The position numbers and the translations under genes are program-made. A DNA stretch of 64,000 nucleotides from Eriocheir sinensis (taxonomy: Eukaryota > Arthropoda > Malacostraca > Decapoda > Varunidae), in assembly GCF_024679095.1 (NCBI RefSeq), contig NC_066544.1:354638-418637 (forward strand). Direction: 5' to 3'. Below are positions 9,351-18,507 of this stretch, piece after piece. The notes under the pieces were generated by a model, which was not told where the DNA came from, searched no databases, and was given only the letters and a program-made list of their open reading frames with translations. Positions within the stretch are counted from its first letter, which is position 1. Every line of letters starts with the position of its first letter.

Positions 9351-10687
9351 ATATCTTTAACCTGTTCATCTACAACCTGCCTTTGACTGTGTGGAAGTCT
9401 GTAAGCAGGAATGTACACCGGTTTGGTGTCGGGTTTAACCCTAATGTTGTGTTCTGTCGTTGCAGTCGCACCTAAAGGTTCACCGGGCAGGGCAATGACA
9501 TCACGATACTGATGTAAAAGCTTCAGAAGCGGGCCCTTAAGCTCGGGATAATCGACCACTTTGACTAAAGAATCGACAGATGAAGCCTGACAAGATGTGT
9601 CGCCGGCGGCGGGTTGACCCACTTCGCCGACACAAGGCCGCTTTAACTCTAAAGGGTCTGGGGACACCTGTCCGTCGAACGCTAAAGCGCGACCCAAAAT
9701 GACTCCATTTCTGAGTTTAACTGGACCGCCAGTGGCATTAACCACTAAAGCTACGGTCCTACCTCCCTCGCGCACCGTGTTAAGGGTGGACTCTATCGCT
9801 AGCGTGTTGACACGACTAGGCCCTTCTAGGCAGATGTCACAACCTACGGTGGCGTTAGGGACTGGCACGGGGACGTGCATTGCGGTTCGTTGAGAGATTT
9901 CGTGATTCCCCACGACTATCTCATTGACATTTTTCCATCCCCTGCAAACGTCAGCTGGTGTTGGTGGTTGACGATGAAGTGAGGTGGTGCCCGCGCCATG
10001 CACCGGCACCGTGGAAAGAGTCGGCACGGTATGCACTACCGACTCAGGAGAAACACTTTCCCGACCCTTGCTGGGTATTTCTTTTCTTTCCCAGGGAGAA
10101 GCGAGGCGCACAGGTTGATCCATGGCCTTGAAACACCTCCCTTGAAACCTTACTGTATTACTATCTGGAAGTATTACCATGCGGTTAGACCTCAGTGACG
10201 ACAACCCAAGAAGACCGTCAGACGGCAGGGAAAAGTTTGACGTCACGTAAAAATCCAAACGCATGACAGGGGTGTTTCGTCCCAAACTCAATAGCAAACT
10301 CACCAACCCAAGGATGTTAAGCCTGTCGGCGGTGACACCGCAAAGGCTCAGGTCCGAGGGTCGTAGCTGGTAGCGGCCTCCCCGCGACGCGCGTTTCAAA
10401 GCTAAGTATGTCCTTTCAGACAACACATTAACCGCCGCGCCGGTGTCGACCGCAAATGACGCTTGTAGTGGACCCAGCTTGACTTTAAGCGCCATAATTT
10501 CAGGCTGACTGCACGCGGCCACAACAGATTCATACAAGCTACTATTGTCAGCCTGCACTGCAGTCTCAATTTCCTCCGGCCCCCGGGTTGCTACCCTGGG
10601 TCGTTTTTGGGGGGGCGCTCGGCTTCCCCCGACCCCTTCACGAACTTTCCTGCTCGCTCTTTCTTTAACTGTAGCACAGAGAAACAC
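9351..10687 (-). CDS. Protease and N-terminal Pol linker of element A
   Basis: The frame carries an aspartic protease signature F-A-V-D-T-G-A-A-V-N near residue 78, with a later G-L-L-G-L motif near 160 that fits the second protease block. A long linker follows, ending with the proline- and tyrosine-rich approach to RT (Y-R-L-P-H). It overlaps the gag frame by 97 bases at 10591-10687 in the -1 frame, as in retroelements that make Gag-Pol by ribosomal frameshifting, so it probably has no start codon of its own. The frame is cut by the SINE at 8987-9350. Confidence 0.9.
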
Positions 10688-11118
10688 TCCTCTGTGGTGT
10701 GTCTACCAGTACCGTGGACAAAACAGAACTTGCCAGTGTGGTAGCCCGCGGCTCGACTTTTTGAAGCGGCCGGGGTCTTCTGAGAAGCAGATTTGCCTGA
10801 CATCGGCGAGCCTCCCTTCTCCCTATTAGCCTTGCGATCCCGCTGACGTTTTACACAATAGTCAACCGTATGACCGTCGCGCTGACAGTACGAACAGTGG
10901 AGCTTAGGCTTTTCGGTGGTGGACGCCACCACTGATGAGGACGCGCTAACATTAGCGGCCTTCTGGTCGACAGAGGCTACAGCGGGGACTGGCGCTCCGT
11001 CTTTCTCCTCAATTTTAGTTTTTATTTTAAGCATGAAGTCGTGCAACTTGTCAGCGGGGCCGTAGGCTAGGGATAAAGAACTTTTTCGAAACTGGCCCTT
11101 GATGACAGCCATGTATAC
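10591..11118 (-). CDS. gag: Gag, nucleocapsid portion of element A
   Basis: This is the second half of Gag. It has a classical zinc knuckle C-S-Y-C-(x4)-H-(x4)-C near residue 73 of the open frame and a second, variant knuckle C-F-V-H-(x4)-H-(x4)-C about 55 residues later, both surrounded by lysine and arginine. These bind genomic RNA during particle assembly. It joins the capsid portion across a run of twelve A, where one base must be skipped to stay in frame. It ends at a TAG inside the overlap with the protease frame. Confidence 0.85.
   Translation of the reverse strand, partial: VYMAVIKGQFRKSSLSLAYGPADKLHDFMLKIKTKIEEKDGAPVPAVASVDQKAANVSASSSVVASTTEKPKLHCSYCQRDGHTVDYCVKRQRDRKANREKGGSPMSGKSASQKTPAASKSRAAGYHTGKFCFVHGTGRHTTEECFSVLQLKKERAGKFVKGSGEAERPPKNDPG
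10604..10615 (-). promoter_or_regulatory. Candidate -1 ribosomal frameshift site
   Basis: On the minus strand seven C are followed by five A and a C, about a dozen bases before the gag stop codon at 10591-10593. The protease frame is -1 relative to gag here. A homopolymer of seven C fits the X-XXY-YYZ slippery pattern in the gag frame. A downstream stimulatory structure was not modelled. Confidence 0.5.
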
Positions 11119-11132
11119 AATTTTTTTTTTTT

Positions 11133-11803
11133 AAATTGAGAACATTTGATAGAGACATATTCTCTCCCTCTGTCCAGCCACCAGCTTTCAAATATGAGCC
11201 CAAATCAGTAGACAACCGATAGGCGTCTACTTGTCCGGCTAAAAGCCCTTTACTCTCCACAGCTGAAATCAATTTGGTCACAGCTACATTAACACCTTTG
11301 ACGAGGCTGTGCCTAACATCTTCCCCAAAAGACTCCAGAAAATGTGACCGAAACTGGGCATAATCTTTGGTTTGTTGCGGTTCCATGAACGCGCTGGTGT
11401 ACATAAGAGCTGATGCTTCTGTTCCCGGCTTTAATCTAGACCTAATGAAGGAGATTTTATCTCCCGGTTCTGACACAAATGAGTTGTTCATAACATCCTC
11501 GCATTGCAGGATGAAGTCTCTCGCACTGTAATCCGGTTCATTGCCTGCGAAAGCTCTGACTGATGCCGTAGTCGGCAGAAGTTTAATAGTGTTAGTAGCC
11601 ATTGTGGATTCTTGGTTAGTCAAGATATTACCTTTGTTATCATGCGGGAGAGAAGAAGGAGGAGGAGGAGGAACTCTGTCATGAGTTGACCCGCTCCTTA
11701 GGACACGGGAATTGACATCCTCGGCGGGCGCTTCCGAATCCTGCATCAACTTCTGGAACTCCTTGGCCAAAATTTCTATCTCTTTATCAGACTGACCTGC
11801 CAT
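11133..11803 (-). CDS. gag: Gag, matrix/capsid portion of element A
   Basis: It starts at an ATG (11801-11803) after a leader of about 950 bases. The N-terminal ~70 residues are polar with a short proline run, followed by an all-helical capsid-like region (F-R-S-H-F-L-E-S-F-G-E near residue 150). Homology to a specific Gag family is not claimed; position before the zinc knuckles and protease defines it. The frame ends shortly after an A12 tract (11121-11132 on the plus strand), where it shifts relative to the nucleocapsid frame. Confidence 0.8.
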
Positions 11804-12752
11804 TTAAAAAAAAGGCATTAGGAAAATAAGGCTTCATGAGGAAAAATATGGGAAAAGGAAAAAGTATCACCGCTAAGTGTGTGCTCATTCGCCTTAGATG
11901 CTTCCAAAACGCATTGAAAAGAGGGAAAAGAATAATGAGGGAATACTTTGCATGATAAACACTTCCCCACTGTGCAATAAAACACACAAAAGAAAGGAGA
12001 AAAGAAAATGAATGATTATACATAAAATGCAAACAATGTTCACAAATCAGGAAAAAATATTAAACATCCCTCTACACCTGAATAAAATTCAACAGCCTAA
12101 GGGAAACTAGATACGGCTCCACACGGAGACACACAAAGCACGTAAAAAAAAAAAAATCACCTGAATTGTTATCAACAAGTGGTGTATTAATATAATTAGT
12201 GGTGTGTCAGCTACATGCATGTGAATACCAAAAAAAAAGTGTGAAGAGTGTGCCCGTGGCACTCCGTCCTCGGCTGGCTCGCCCTCGTCCTTGGCTGGCT
12301 GTCCCCGCGTCCTTGGAGCGGCCAGAGAGACCGCCGGCAGTGCCCGGCAGCGGCTGGCAGCGGTGAGGAAGGGGCGGATTAGCGACCACGCTCCACCAAG
12401 ATCTCCACCAAGGCGAAGCTAAGCGCCCACCCACGAATGACTGTGTCGTAGGCAGACAAGTAGGCGTCCCAGAATTGGGAAGCAATATCCCGACAGTGGG
12501 CGCGCGGGGCGCGTCGGGGCGGGGCGCGCGAGGTGTGGCGGGGCTGGGCGCGCGGGATGGAGTGGTGGAGTGTGCTGACTCGACTCGGACGGGCCAAGGG
12601 GGAATGGCGTTGCTTGTGTCAGCTTTCCTGCACACTTTCCTGTCTGCCCCTTGACGACACTTGCCACCGTTAAGTGTTAAGTGTTAAGGGAGAGAGAGAT
12701 AACACACATAGAACACTTCGGAGAAGGTCCGGAAGCCGCTGTTCACCACTTT
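11804..12752 (-). other. 5' leader of element A
   Basis: This is the untranslated region between the 5' LTR and gag. Its LTR-proximal part (about 12240-12660) is very GC-rich with imperfect GC-rich direct repeats, and the gag-proximal part is AT-rich. Overlapping proline/arginine-rich open frames at 12207-12667 are probably composition artefacts. A packaging role is possible but not shown. Confidence 0.6.
12735..12748 (-). promoter_or_regulatory. Candidate primer binding site of element A
   Basis: TGGTGAACAGCGGC begins four bases after the 5' LTR end on the minus strand. Primer binding sites start with TGG, complementary to the CCA end of a tRNA. I cannot assign the tRNA. Confidence 0.5.
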
Positions 12753-13264
12753 TGTTAGCCTTTTTGTTAGCTGCTTTTTTGTGTGTTTTTGATTAAGGCG
12801 CGAACTGTTATCTCACATCAGGTCCGGTTGATAGAAGTCGTGAGACAACACAATAGCCTTTTAGTTTAGTGATGTGGGTTATGTGTTGGCCGAGCGGAGC
12901 CGTTAAGTTCACTTTGAGTTCACTTAATTTACTCTCTCTCTCTCTCTGGTTGATTAAATAGTTGTATTGGCTTTTTAAATATATTCACAGAATAGTTACA
13001 GTATTTTGTGGACGAGTCGTAAGTCGTACGCACACTCCGAGAACTCCTGTGCTCTCGCCCGCCGCCCGCTCTCTTCTGCCCCGCCGTCTCCCGGGACAGG
13101 AGCGGCCAGCGGCACCATGCTTGCTGAATCAACACCGTTCCCACGGCAAGGAGCACCTCCTAAGCACAACGTAGCGTCTGTGTGTAACGTCCTGGCGCCG
13201 CTGGGCCATGGCGATACGACATACATTCACACATTCACATGTATGTTAGAATATACACATTACA
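12753..13264 (-). repeat. 5' LTR of element A
   Basis: This 512-bp repeat pairs with 2497-3029. It has a 24-bp internal deletion relative to the other LTR and to the solo LTR, so the deletion is private to this copy. It ends with TGTAATG on the minus strand next to the CTAT duplication. Confidence 0.93.
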
Positions 13265-13520
13265 CTATATATAAAATATGTTATAAACATTACGGAGTGA
13301 TTATTTAACTTTAGCTCGTCACTATTTATTTAGTTTCTGTTTTATTGAGTTTTCACAGACATATTCGAGTTCTGCAATCACTGTTGCGTCTAACGGTGCT
13401 AACCAAAATGTCGTATCTATTGTATGAGTTGAGTTACGGCAAATAATATAAAGCATGTCCGTGATGTTACTCCTTCTGACCGAGGGATCTCGCTCGAGAA
13501 AAGCGAGAAAAGCGAGAAAA

Positions 13521-13819
13521 GTTAATCGTCAACTCTCCTCGCTTTCTCGCTTATCAGCTCGCTTTCTCGCCATAACCTGCTCGCTGCCAGTGTGGCCACC
13601 TGCATTGGTTATTATGTATTAAAGTTCTCGCTTTCGCCCGCTTTCTCGGTCCCTGTGTGGCCGCGGCCTAAAGTTAATCGTCAACTCTTCTCGCTTTCTC
13701 GCCATTACCTGGTCGCAGCTCGCTGCCAGTGTGGCCACCTCCATTGGTTATTATGTATTAAAGCTTCTCTCTCTCGCTCTCGCTCGCTTTCTCGCTCCCA
13801 GTGTGGCCGCGGCCTTTAA
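13521..13819. repeat. Tandem duplication of a ~150-bp GAGAAAGCGAG-rich unit
   Basis: Unit 1 (13521-13672) and unit 2 (13673-13819) both start GTTAATCGTCAACTC and end TGTGGCCGCGGCC plus a few bases, with a shared CATTGGTTATTATGTATTAAAG near the middle. They belong to the inverted-arm repeat. Just downstream, 13931-13955 is a short GGTT run. Confidence 0.85.
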
Positions 13820-14176
13820 GCGGCGTCACACAGGGCAAATTTCTCCCAACATGTTGCTCGTTTTTGTTGGCGGCTGGTCAAAATGAACAACCTCCAACAA
13901 GATCTGGCGGATCGGGAAGGATGGACGACGGTTGGTTGGTTGGTTGGTTGGTTGGGAGAAATCGGGGTCAAATGACATTCGTGCTATAAGCTGTAAATGT
14001 AAATTGAAAATCAATCGTCGTACATATTTACTCAAAGTGTCAACTGTAAAACTCCAAAAATCGACATCATGTGCAAGTATGTGTTTGTGATTCATTTGTC
14101 CACTGTGTAAAGTTATTTATAACACTCAACTGACGTGATGGTATGCTGGGCGGAGTCTGTGCCTGGCGCGAGGCCT

Positions 14177-14516
14177 GGGAGAGGCGGTGGCTAAGTAGTA
14201 GCGTGCCGGCGTCGCGTTCGGGAGATCCAGGAGGAACGTCGGTTCGAATCTTGGCCGGTACACAGCTGGGATTTTTCAGTCACCGCCGAGTGGGCTAAGA
14301 CTACCCACATGCTGCCCTGAAGACCACCTATCAACCCGGACTCTAGATAACCTCTCCAAGGAGAGGGTCAAAGATGAGCTCCGGGGGGCAGTATGAGCCA
14401 ATGCAAGATGGCGTCACTATAAACACTCGCCTGCGCCACAACGGGCTGAACCGACCATCAGGACCCACCTGTGTGGAAGCATAACGGCGCAATAGACTGC
14501 GATGTAAAAAATAAAC
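14177..14516 (+). mobile_element. tRNA-derived SINE, family 1 (copy C)
   Basis: Plus-strand copy with the head GAGGCGGTGGCTAAGTAG, a B-box GGTTCGAATCTTGG near 14251, the CCACATGCTGCC segment and the shared 3' body. It sits in the space between the inverted arms. It retains an internal block (CTCCAAGGAGAGG) also seen in copy H but absent from A, B and G, so two subfamilies exist. Confidence 0.88.
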
Positions 14517-15290
14517 AAAATGTTCTGGCGCTTCTGCAGTCGTAGCACATGCTTCATTATGTGAAATGCAGCAGCACAATCTTCTAAAACCTCAGTATCC
14601 TTCCGATTCATGGTGAAGTGGCTGGAGATATGCTGGCGTGGTGTGTGTTGTTGTTGGAGCGCGGTGTCAACACAACAGTGTTCAGGGTCTGTACAGTGTG
14701 ATGCTCAACATCGTTGTTTGGCGATTTCACCAACGAAAACGAGCAACATGTTGGGATAAATTTGCCCTGTGTGACGCCGCCTATAGCCCGCGAGAAAGCG
14801 AGGTGGTAAGCGGGAAAGCGAGGAGAGTTGACAATTAACTTTTCTCGCTTTCATCGAGCGAGATCGCTCGGTCAGAATGTGTGACATCACAGACACGCTT
14901 CCATATTATTTGCCGTAACTCAACTCATACATTAGATAGGACCTTTTGGTTAACACCGTTAGACGCAGCAGTGATTGGAGAGCTCGAATATGTTTGTGAA
15001 AACTCAATAAAACAGAAACTAAATAAATAGTGACGAGTTGAAGTTAAAGAATCACTCCGTAATATTTATAACACATAACGCATTTTACATATAGCTATCA
15101 TTTGCAGCGGCTATGAGATAAAGACTAAAACAAAACAATTCCATCTTATAGAGAAAAGCCTCTAGAACACGATGGTGTATACAGATTTTTCATAAAATGT
15201 CAAATAAGTGAAGCACGGAAATGTTTATAAAACCTTTTCACCTCATCCCTCGTGTGCGCCGACGGGGTGGGTGCTAGCAGGGTGCTAAAG

Positions 15291-16067
15291 TGAATTCACT
15301 TAACTCGGAGCCGTGGCGCCTAGCCTCCATTTGTTAGGAGGCCGCTGATTGGGTTGCCCTCTTGTTTACTGGGAAGGAGCGGCTGTGTCATCCATGCTTC
15401 GGCGGAAAATGTTTATGTTTTATTCGTTATATTTTGCCTCATTCACATCACAGATGATTTATGTTTGTACCATTAGACCTGGCAGTGAATACAGAACTTT
15501 CGATGCTCAGGGAAAAAAATCGCAATAAGCAACTGTAAAGAAGTTCTGGCGAGTTGAAGTAAAAGTCTAGCCTCGAAATGTTTATAACACTGTTTACGTC
15601 TTACCTTCATTTCCTGAGTAAGTATTTCAAGGAATACTGATACAAATGATTACATTCCATAAAGGGATGTCTCCTGAACGGAATGCTGTTATCAAATTAT
15701 AATTAGAAGATAATGTAAGCGAACCACAGACATATTAATGGGAACGTGTCACTTGCGCGGCGGCGTGCTGCCATGCGGGGGAAGGCAAGGCGGCGGCCAA
15801 CCAGACACTGCTGGCCCAGGGAGTGGGGACGGCGGAGGAGGGCATGGTGTCTGTCCTGCATGCATTATTATCTGCATTTTATTTTACCTACAATAATAAC
15901 ATCCCTTGAAACCGCAAGGAAGTAATGGCTCCATTCTAATAATTATTAACATTGGATGGATGGTTTCTCCTGTGGTACGTACATACATACATGAAATGAA
16001 TCCCAGACAATTATGTAAAATCACGCCATGAGCATATGCCTTTTTTCCCCGCTAAGGCTTGGGAGGT

Positions 16068-16108
<41 letters not shown>

Positions 16109-16380
16109 CTGATCTCGGGCGGAGGTGCCACTTGACAGAATTTAAAGGAAAGCAGGGCTGAAGGGTGTTTCCAGTGATGTCGGTCCGGGTAACGCATCAC
16201 TTACCATAATTGCGGCTTTATGTTAAATTTTCACAGCGATGGTTTCCCCAATATTACTTCACAGGAATATAAGGATAACAACAACAAAATTTGCATCTTC
16301 CTCATGTCTTTACACAGAAGTAAAATATATTGTCTAAGAAAATGTCTTGGCAGTGCTTCTCCAATCTTTATCCTTTAATC
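15291..16380. other. No gene recognised; AC microsatellite
   Basis: No coding similarity is seen on either strand. A GC-rich stretch lies at about 15750-15850 and an AC run at 16069-16107. The rest is AT-rich single-copy-looking sequence. Confidence 0.5.
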
Positions 16381-16397
16381 AAAGACAAGTACAGTTG

Positions 16398-16540
16398 TCG
16401 CGTCTTTCCTTCAACAGAAACAAAATAGAAAGCAAGAAGTCAAACAATATCAAAAGATGTTCTGGAAAATAAGATAAAATTATCTATGTCGCGTCTGTCC
16501 TCACAAACATACAAAGAGAAAGTAAAAAGTCACACAAACT
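16398..16540. repeat. Imperfect direct repeat, ~91-bp period
   Basis: A stretch starting TCGCGTCTTTCCT at 16398 recurs at 16489 as TCGCGTCTGTCCT, followed in both by related A-rich sequence for about 50 bases. It lies just beyond the 3' end of the DDE transposase remnant. Confidence 0.6.
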
Positions 16541-17923
16541 CATCGCCACTTTCCTCACTCGTCTCATCGGTCTCATCATCGATATTCACAACAAAATTTT
16601 CAAACAGGTGTTCCTTAGCGATGTCTTTACTTCTGTATTCATCCTCTATTTTTATAACATGAGCAATGCCCTTTATCCAGTCTTCTTTAGTAATTTTATT
16701 TATTGCCACTCTTGTAAGTTCCTCAACAATTTTCATAGACTGCTTTGAATCAGAGTTTTTGGACCGAACATCACTCTTTACTTGTACCCATATCAGTTTT
16801 ATTGCGTAATAAGGTGACAGTCGCAGCACTTCATGACCATTTGCACGAGCTATTTCATCGATCACGTATTTCTGTTTTTCTTTGTTTACTTTTGCCATTT
16901 GTAATAGTTTCTGTTTTGACTCTGACGGATCGTGTTGGATGTTATTAGCAGAAAGCCATTCAATAATCTCATTTTTCCTGTTGCTGCACGTGGGAATCTT
17001 ATTTTCAATTTTGCTTTAGTAAGACGCGTTGTCCACAATAATTCAAGATCTTTCATTTATGTTGGGTAGTAGCTGTTCCTCAAACCACCTTTTGAAAGTT
17101 TCATGGTCCATAGAGTCGTGGTAATCACCTTTTGCACTATACTTTGATCGAAATAACTTTAGTGCTCCCTGAAAAAAGCCCTCTTCACTTCCCGCGTGTA
17201 CCACGATGAATCTGGACCCTTTACCAGTTTTAAGTTTTGGTCCAACTGATCCATCAGCCACTGTCCAGCACCTTTTTGACACATTCGTTTTGGTTTATCC
17301 AAGTTTCATCGATGAATACTTCTTGTCTGCGTGTGGAGGGGCTGCATTTTCTATTTTAATCAGTCTTAAGTATACAGTTCTGTGTGCCACAATGTCACCT
17401 CGCTCCATTAAAATAGCTCTAACACTTGTAACTTTTTTTGTGCCGGAATCCAAGCTCTCTCACAAATTTCCATAATGTTGTTTTTCCACCTTGATAATTC
17501 ACTGGTTCCTCCTTTACTTTCTCAAGTAGGGCAGATACAGTTGGTAGTTCTCCTCTTTCATAGAAAGTCAATATTTCCTTCCGGATGCAGTCTTTGTCAA
17601 AATTGTCGAGGCTGCCCCTCAGTCTCACCCTCTTGCGTTGCTGAACAGATGAAGGGAGAACGCTGCCTCCAAGTTCAGCTGCCTCTCGCTTGATCCTTTT
17701 CACTGTGCTCACTGACACATCTGTAGCCTTAGAGGTTTTTTCAACAAATCCAGTGCTGGACTCTGTCCCCACTGTCCACGAAAGTGATGTTACACATTCA
17801 GTATTATTTTCCCGTCTGTTCACCTTCTGTAACGTCTCCTTCAGTTACATCCCCACTGTCAGTTTCACTGCCACCTCCAGATGTTTTGCTGATATCTTTA
17901 GCGATGCTGCCTCCTTCAGCCAT
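16530..17923 (-). pseudogene. IS630/Tc1-mariner-like DDE transposase, decayed
   Basis: Minus-strand pieces in several frames follow the order of a complete transposase: start ATG at 17921-17923, acidic N-terminus, helix-turn-helix (K-A-T-D-V-S-V-S-T-V near 17730), linker ending G-G-K-T-T-L-W-K, first catalytic block F-I-D-E-T-W-I near 17320, R-F-I-V-V-H-A-G, second block V-D-N-A-S-Y near 17020, and a C-terminal domain (E-D-W-I-K-G-I-A-H-V) ending in an acidic tail at 16530. Frameshifts or stops occur near 17810, 17420, 17290 and 17040. At 16800, where the family has L-P-P-Y-H-x-x-L-N-P-I-E, several codons including the third acidic residue are deleted. It is inactive. Terminal repeats were not identified. 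Confidence 0.8.
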
Positions 17924-18023
17924 GACGAGGTGTCCAGCACACTGAGCACAACTTTAAAAGAAACATTGCTTTCCTCAGATGTAAGTCATTCCTGTGACAT
18001 TACTATCTCGTAATCTTTAAATA

Positions 18024-18507
18024 CAGTGGTATGGTATGGCTCAAATCGCAAAATATAATCAAAGAAATATAATAGGTAAACTAAAACCAACCTGATTCAG
18101 GACGAGGAGAGCAGTCCGTCGGTTTGACAGATCCGAGAGGGTCACGACCTGTCCTCGCCCAGGCCACTCATGTGTCACTAAATTTTCACCTCCCCTCATT
18201 TTCTGTGTGTTTCCGTGGTCATGGTATGTTTGCTGAGTGTTGTTTGGGCCTGAGAAAGAGGCTGTTAATGTCTGTGTTACTTTCGGCCAGAAGTACTCTA
18301 TCTATTGTCTAGCATCCCGGGTCAACGGTGTACAAGTGGGGAATATTTTATCTTTTGTGTTAATATCTCGTGAGTGGCTGTGTGTTTGTCGATGACCTGG
18401 TGTATGTTAGTATAACTTGTTACTTACTATTGATCTGTATAGTTACTGAGGTGTGTCAGCGTCGTGTCTTCGTGGGAATTGACCTCAAAGTGGGGATGGA
18501 AACTTAG
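18024..18507. other. No gene recognised
   Basis: This is sequence between the DDE remnant and a LINE. It contains short open frames only and nothing I recognise. Confidence 0.5.

Larger units (their letters stand above)
2497..13264 (-). mobile_element. Ty3/Gypsy-like LTR retrotransposon with env-like frame (element A)
   Basis: Two direct repeats of about 0.5 kb bound a minus-strand gag-pro-RT-RNase H-integrase-env layout. The LTRs begin TGTAATG and end TAACA on the minus strand. The flanks carry a 4-bp target duplication CTAT (2493-2496 and 13265-13268). The right arm of the host repeat (near 15092-15096) keeps the uninterrupted site with one CTAT, which confirms the boundaries. The internal region is swollen by a SINE, a solo LTR and a MITE. 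Frames are broken in gag, integrase and env, so it is not active. An env-like gene after pol places it near errantivirus-like or retrovirus-like Gypsy elements. Confidence 0.95.
2187..15290. mobile_element. Long-inverted-arm (foldback-like) DNA repeat, host of nested insertions
   Basis: The left arm is split: 2187-2496 plus 13265-13880. The right arm at 14722-15274 is its reverse complement over several hundred bases, including the stretches around 13270-13570 versus 14785-15078 and 13815-13880 versus 14722-14785. A third copy of the outer part lies at 20690-21029. Repeated GAGAAAGCGAG motifs and TGTGGCCGCGGCC occur near the arm ends. No transposase frame lies between the arms, so this looks non-autonomous. 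The right arm lacks the outermost ~110 bases present at 2187-2296. The superfamily is uncertain; the ends recall PIF/Harbinger-type sequences only loosely. Confidence 0.7.

Noticed and set aside
12207..12667. Overlapping Pro/Arg/Ala-rich frames before gag
   Set aside because: They lie in the GC-rich leader of element A. Openness in several frames at once reflects base composition, with no motif or start context.
14638..14838. 66-codon plus-strand frame between the inverted arms as a transposase
   Set aside because: It has no catalytic motif and crosses into the right arm repeat; the arm element appears non-autonomous.
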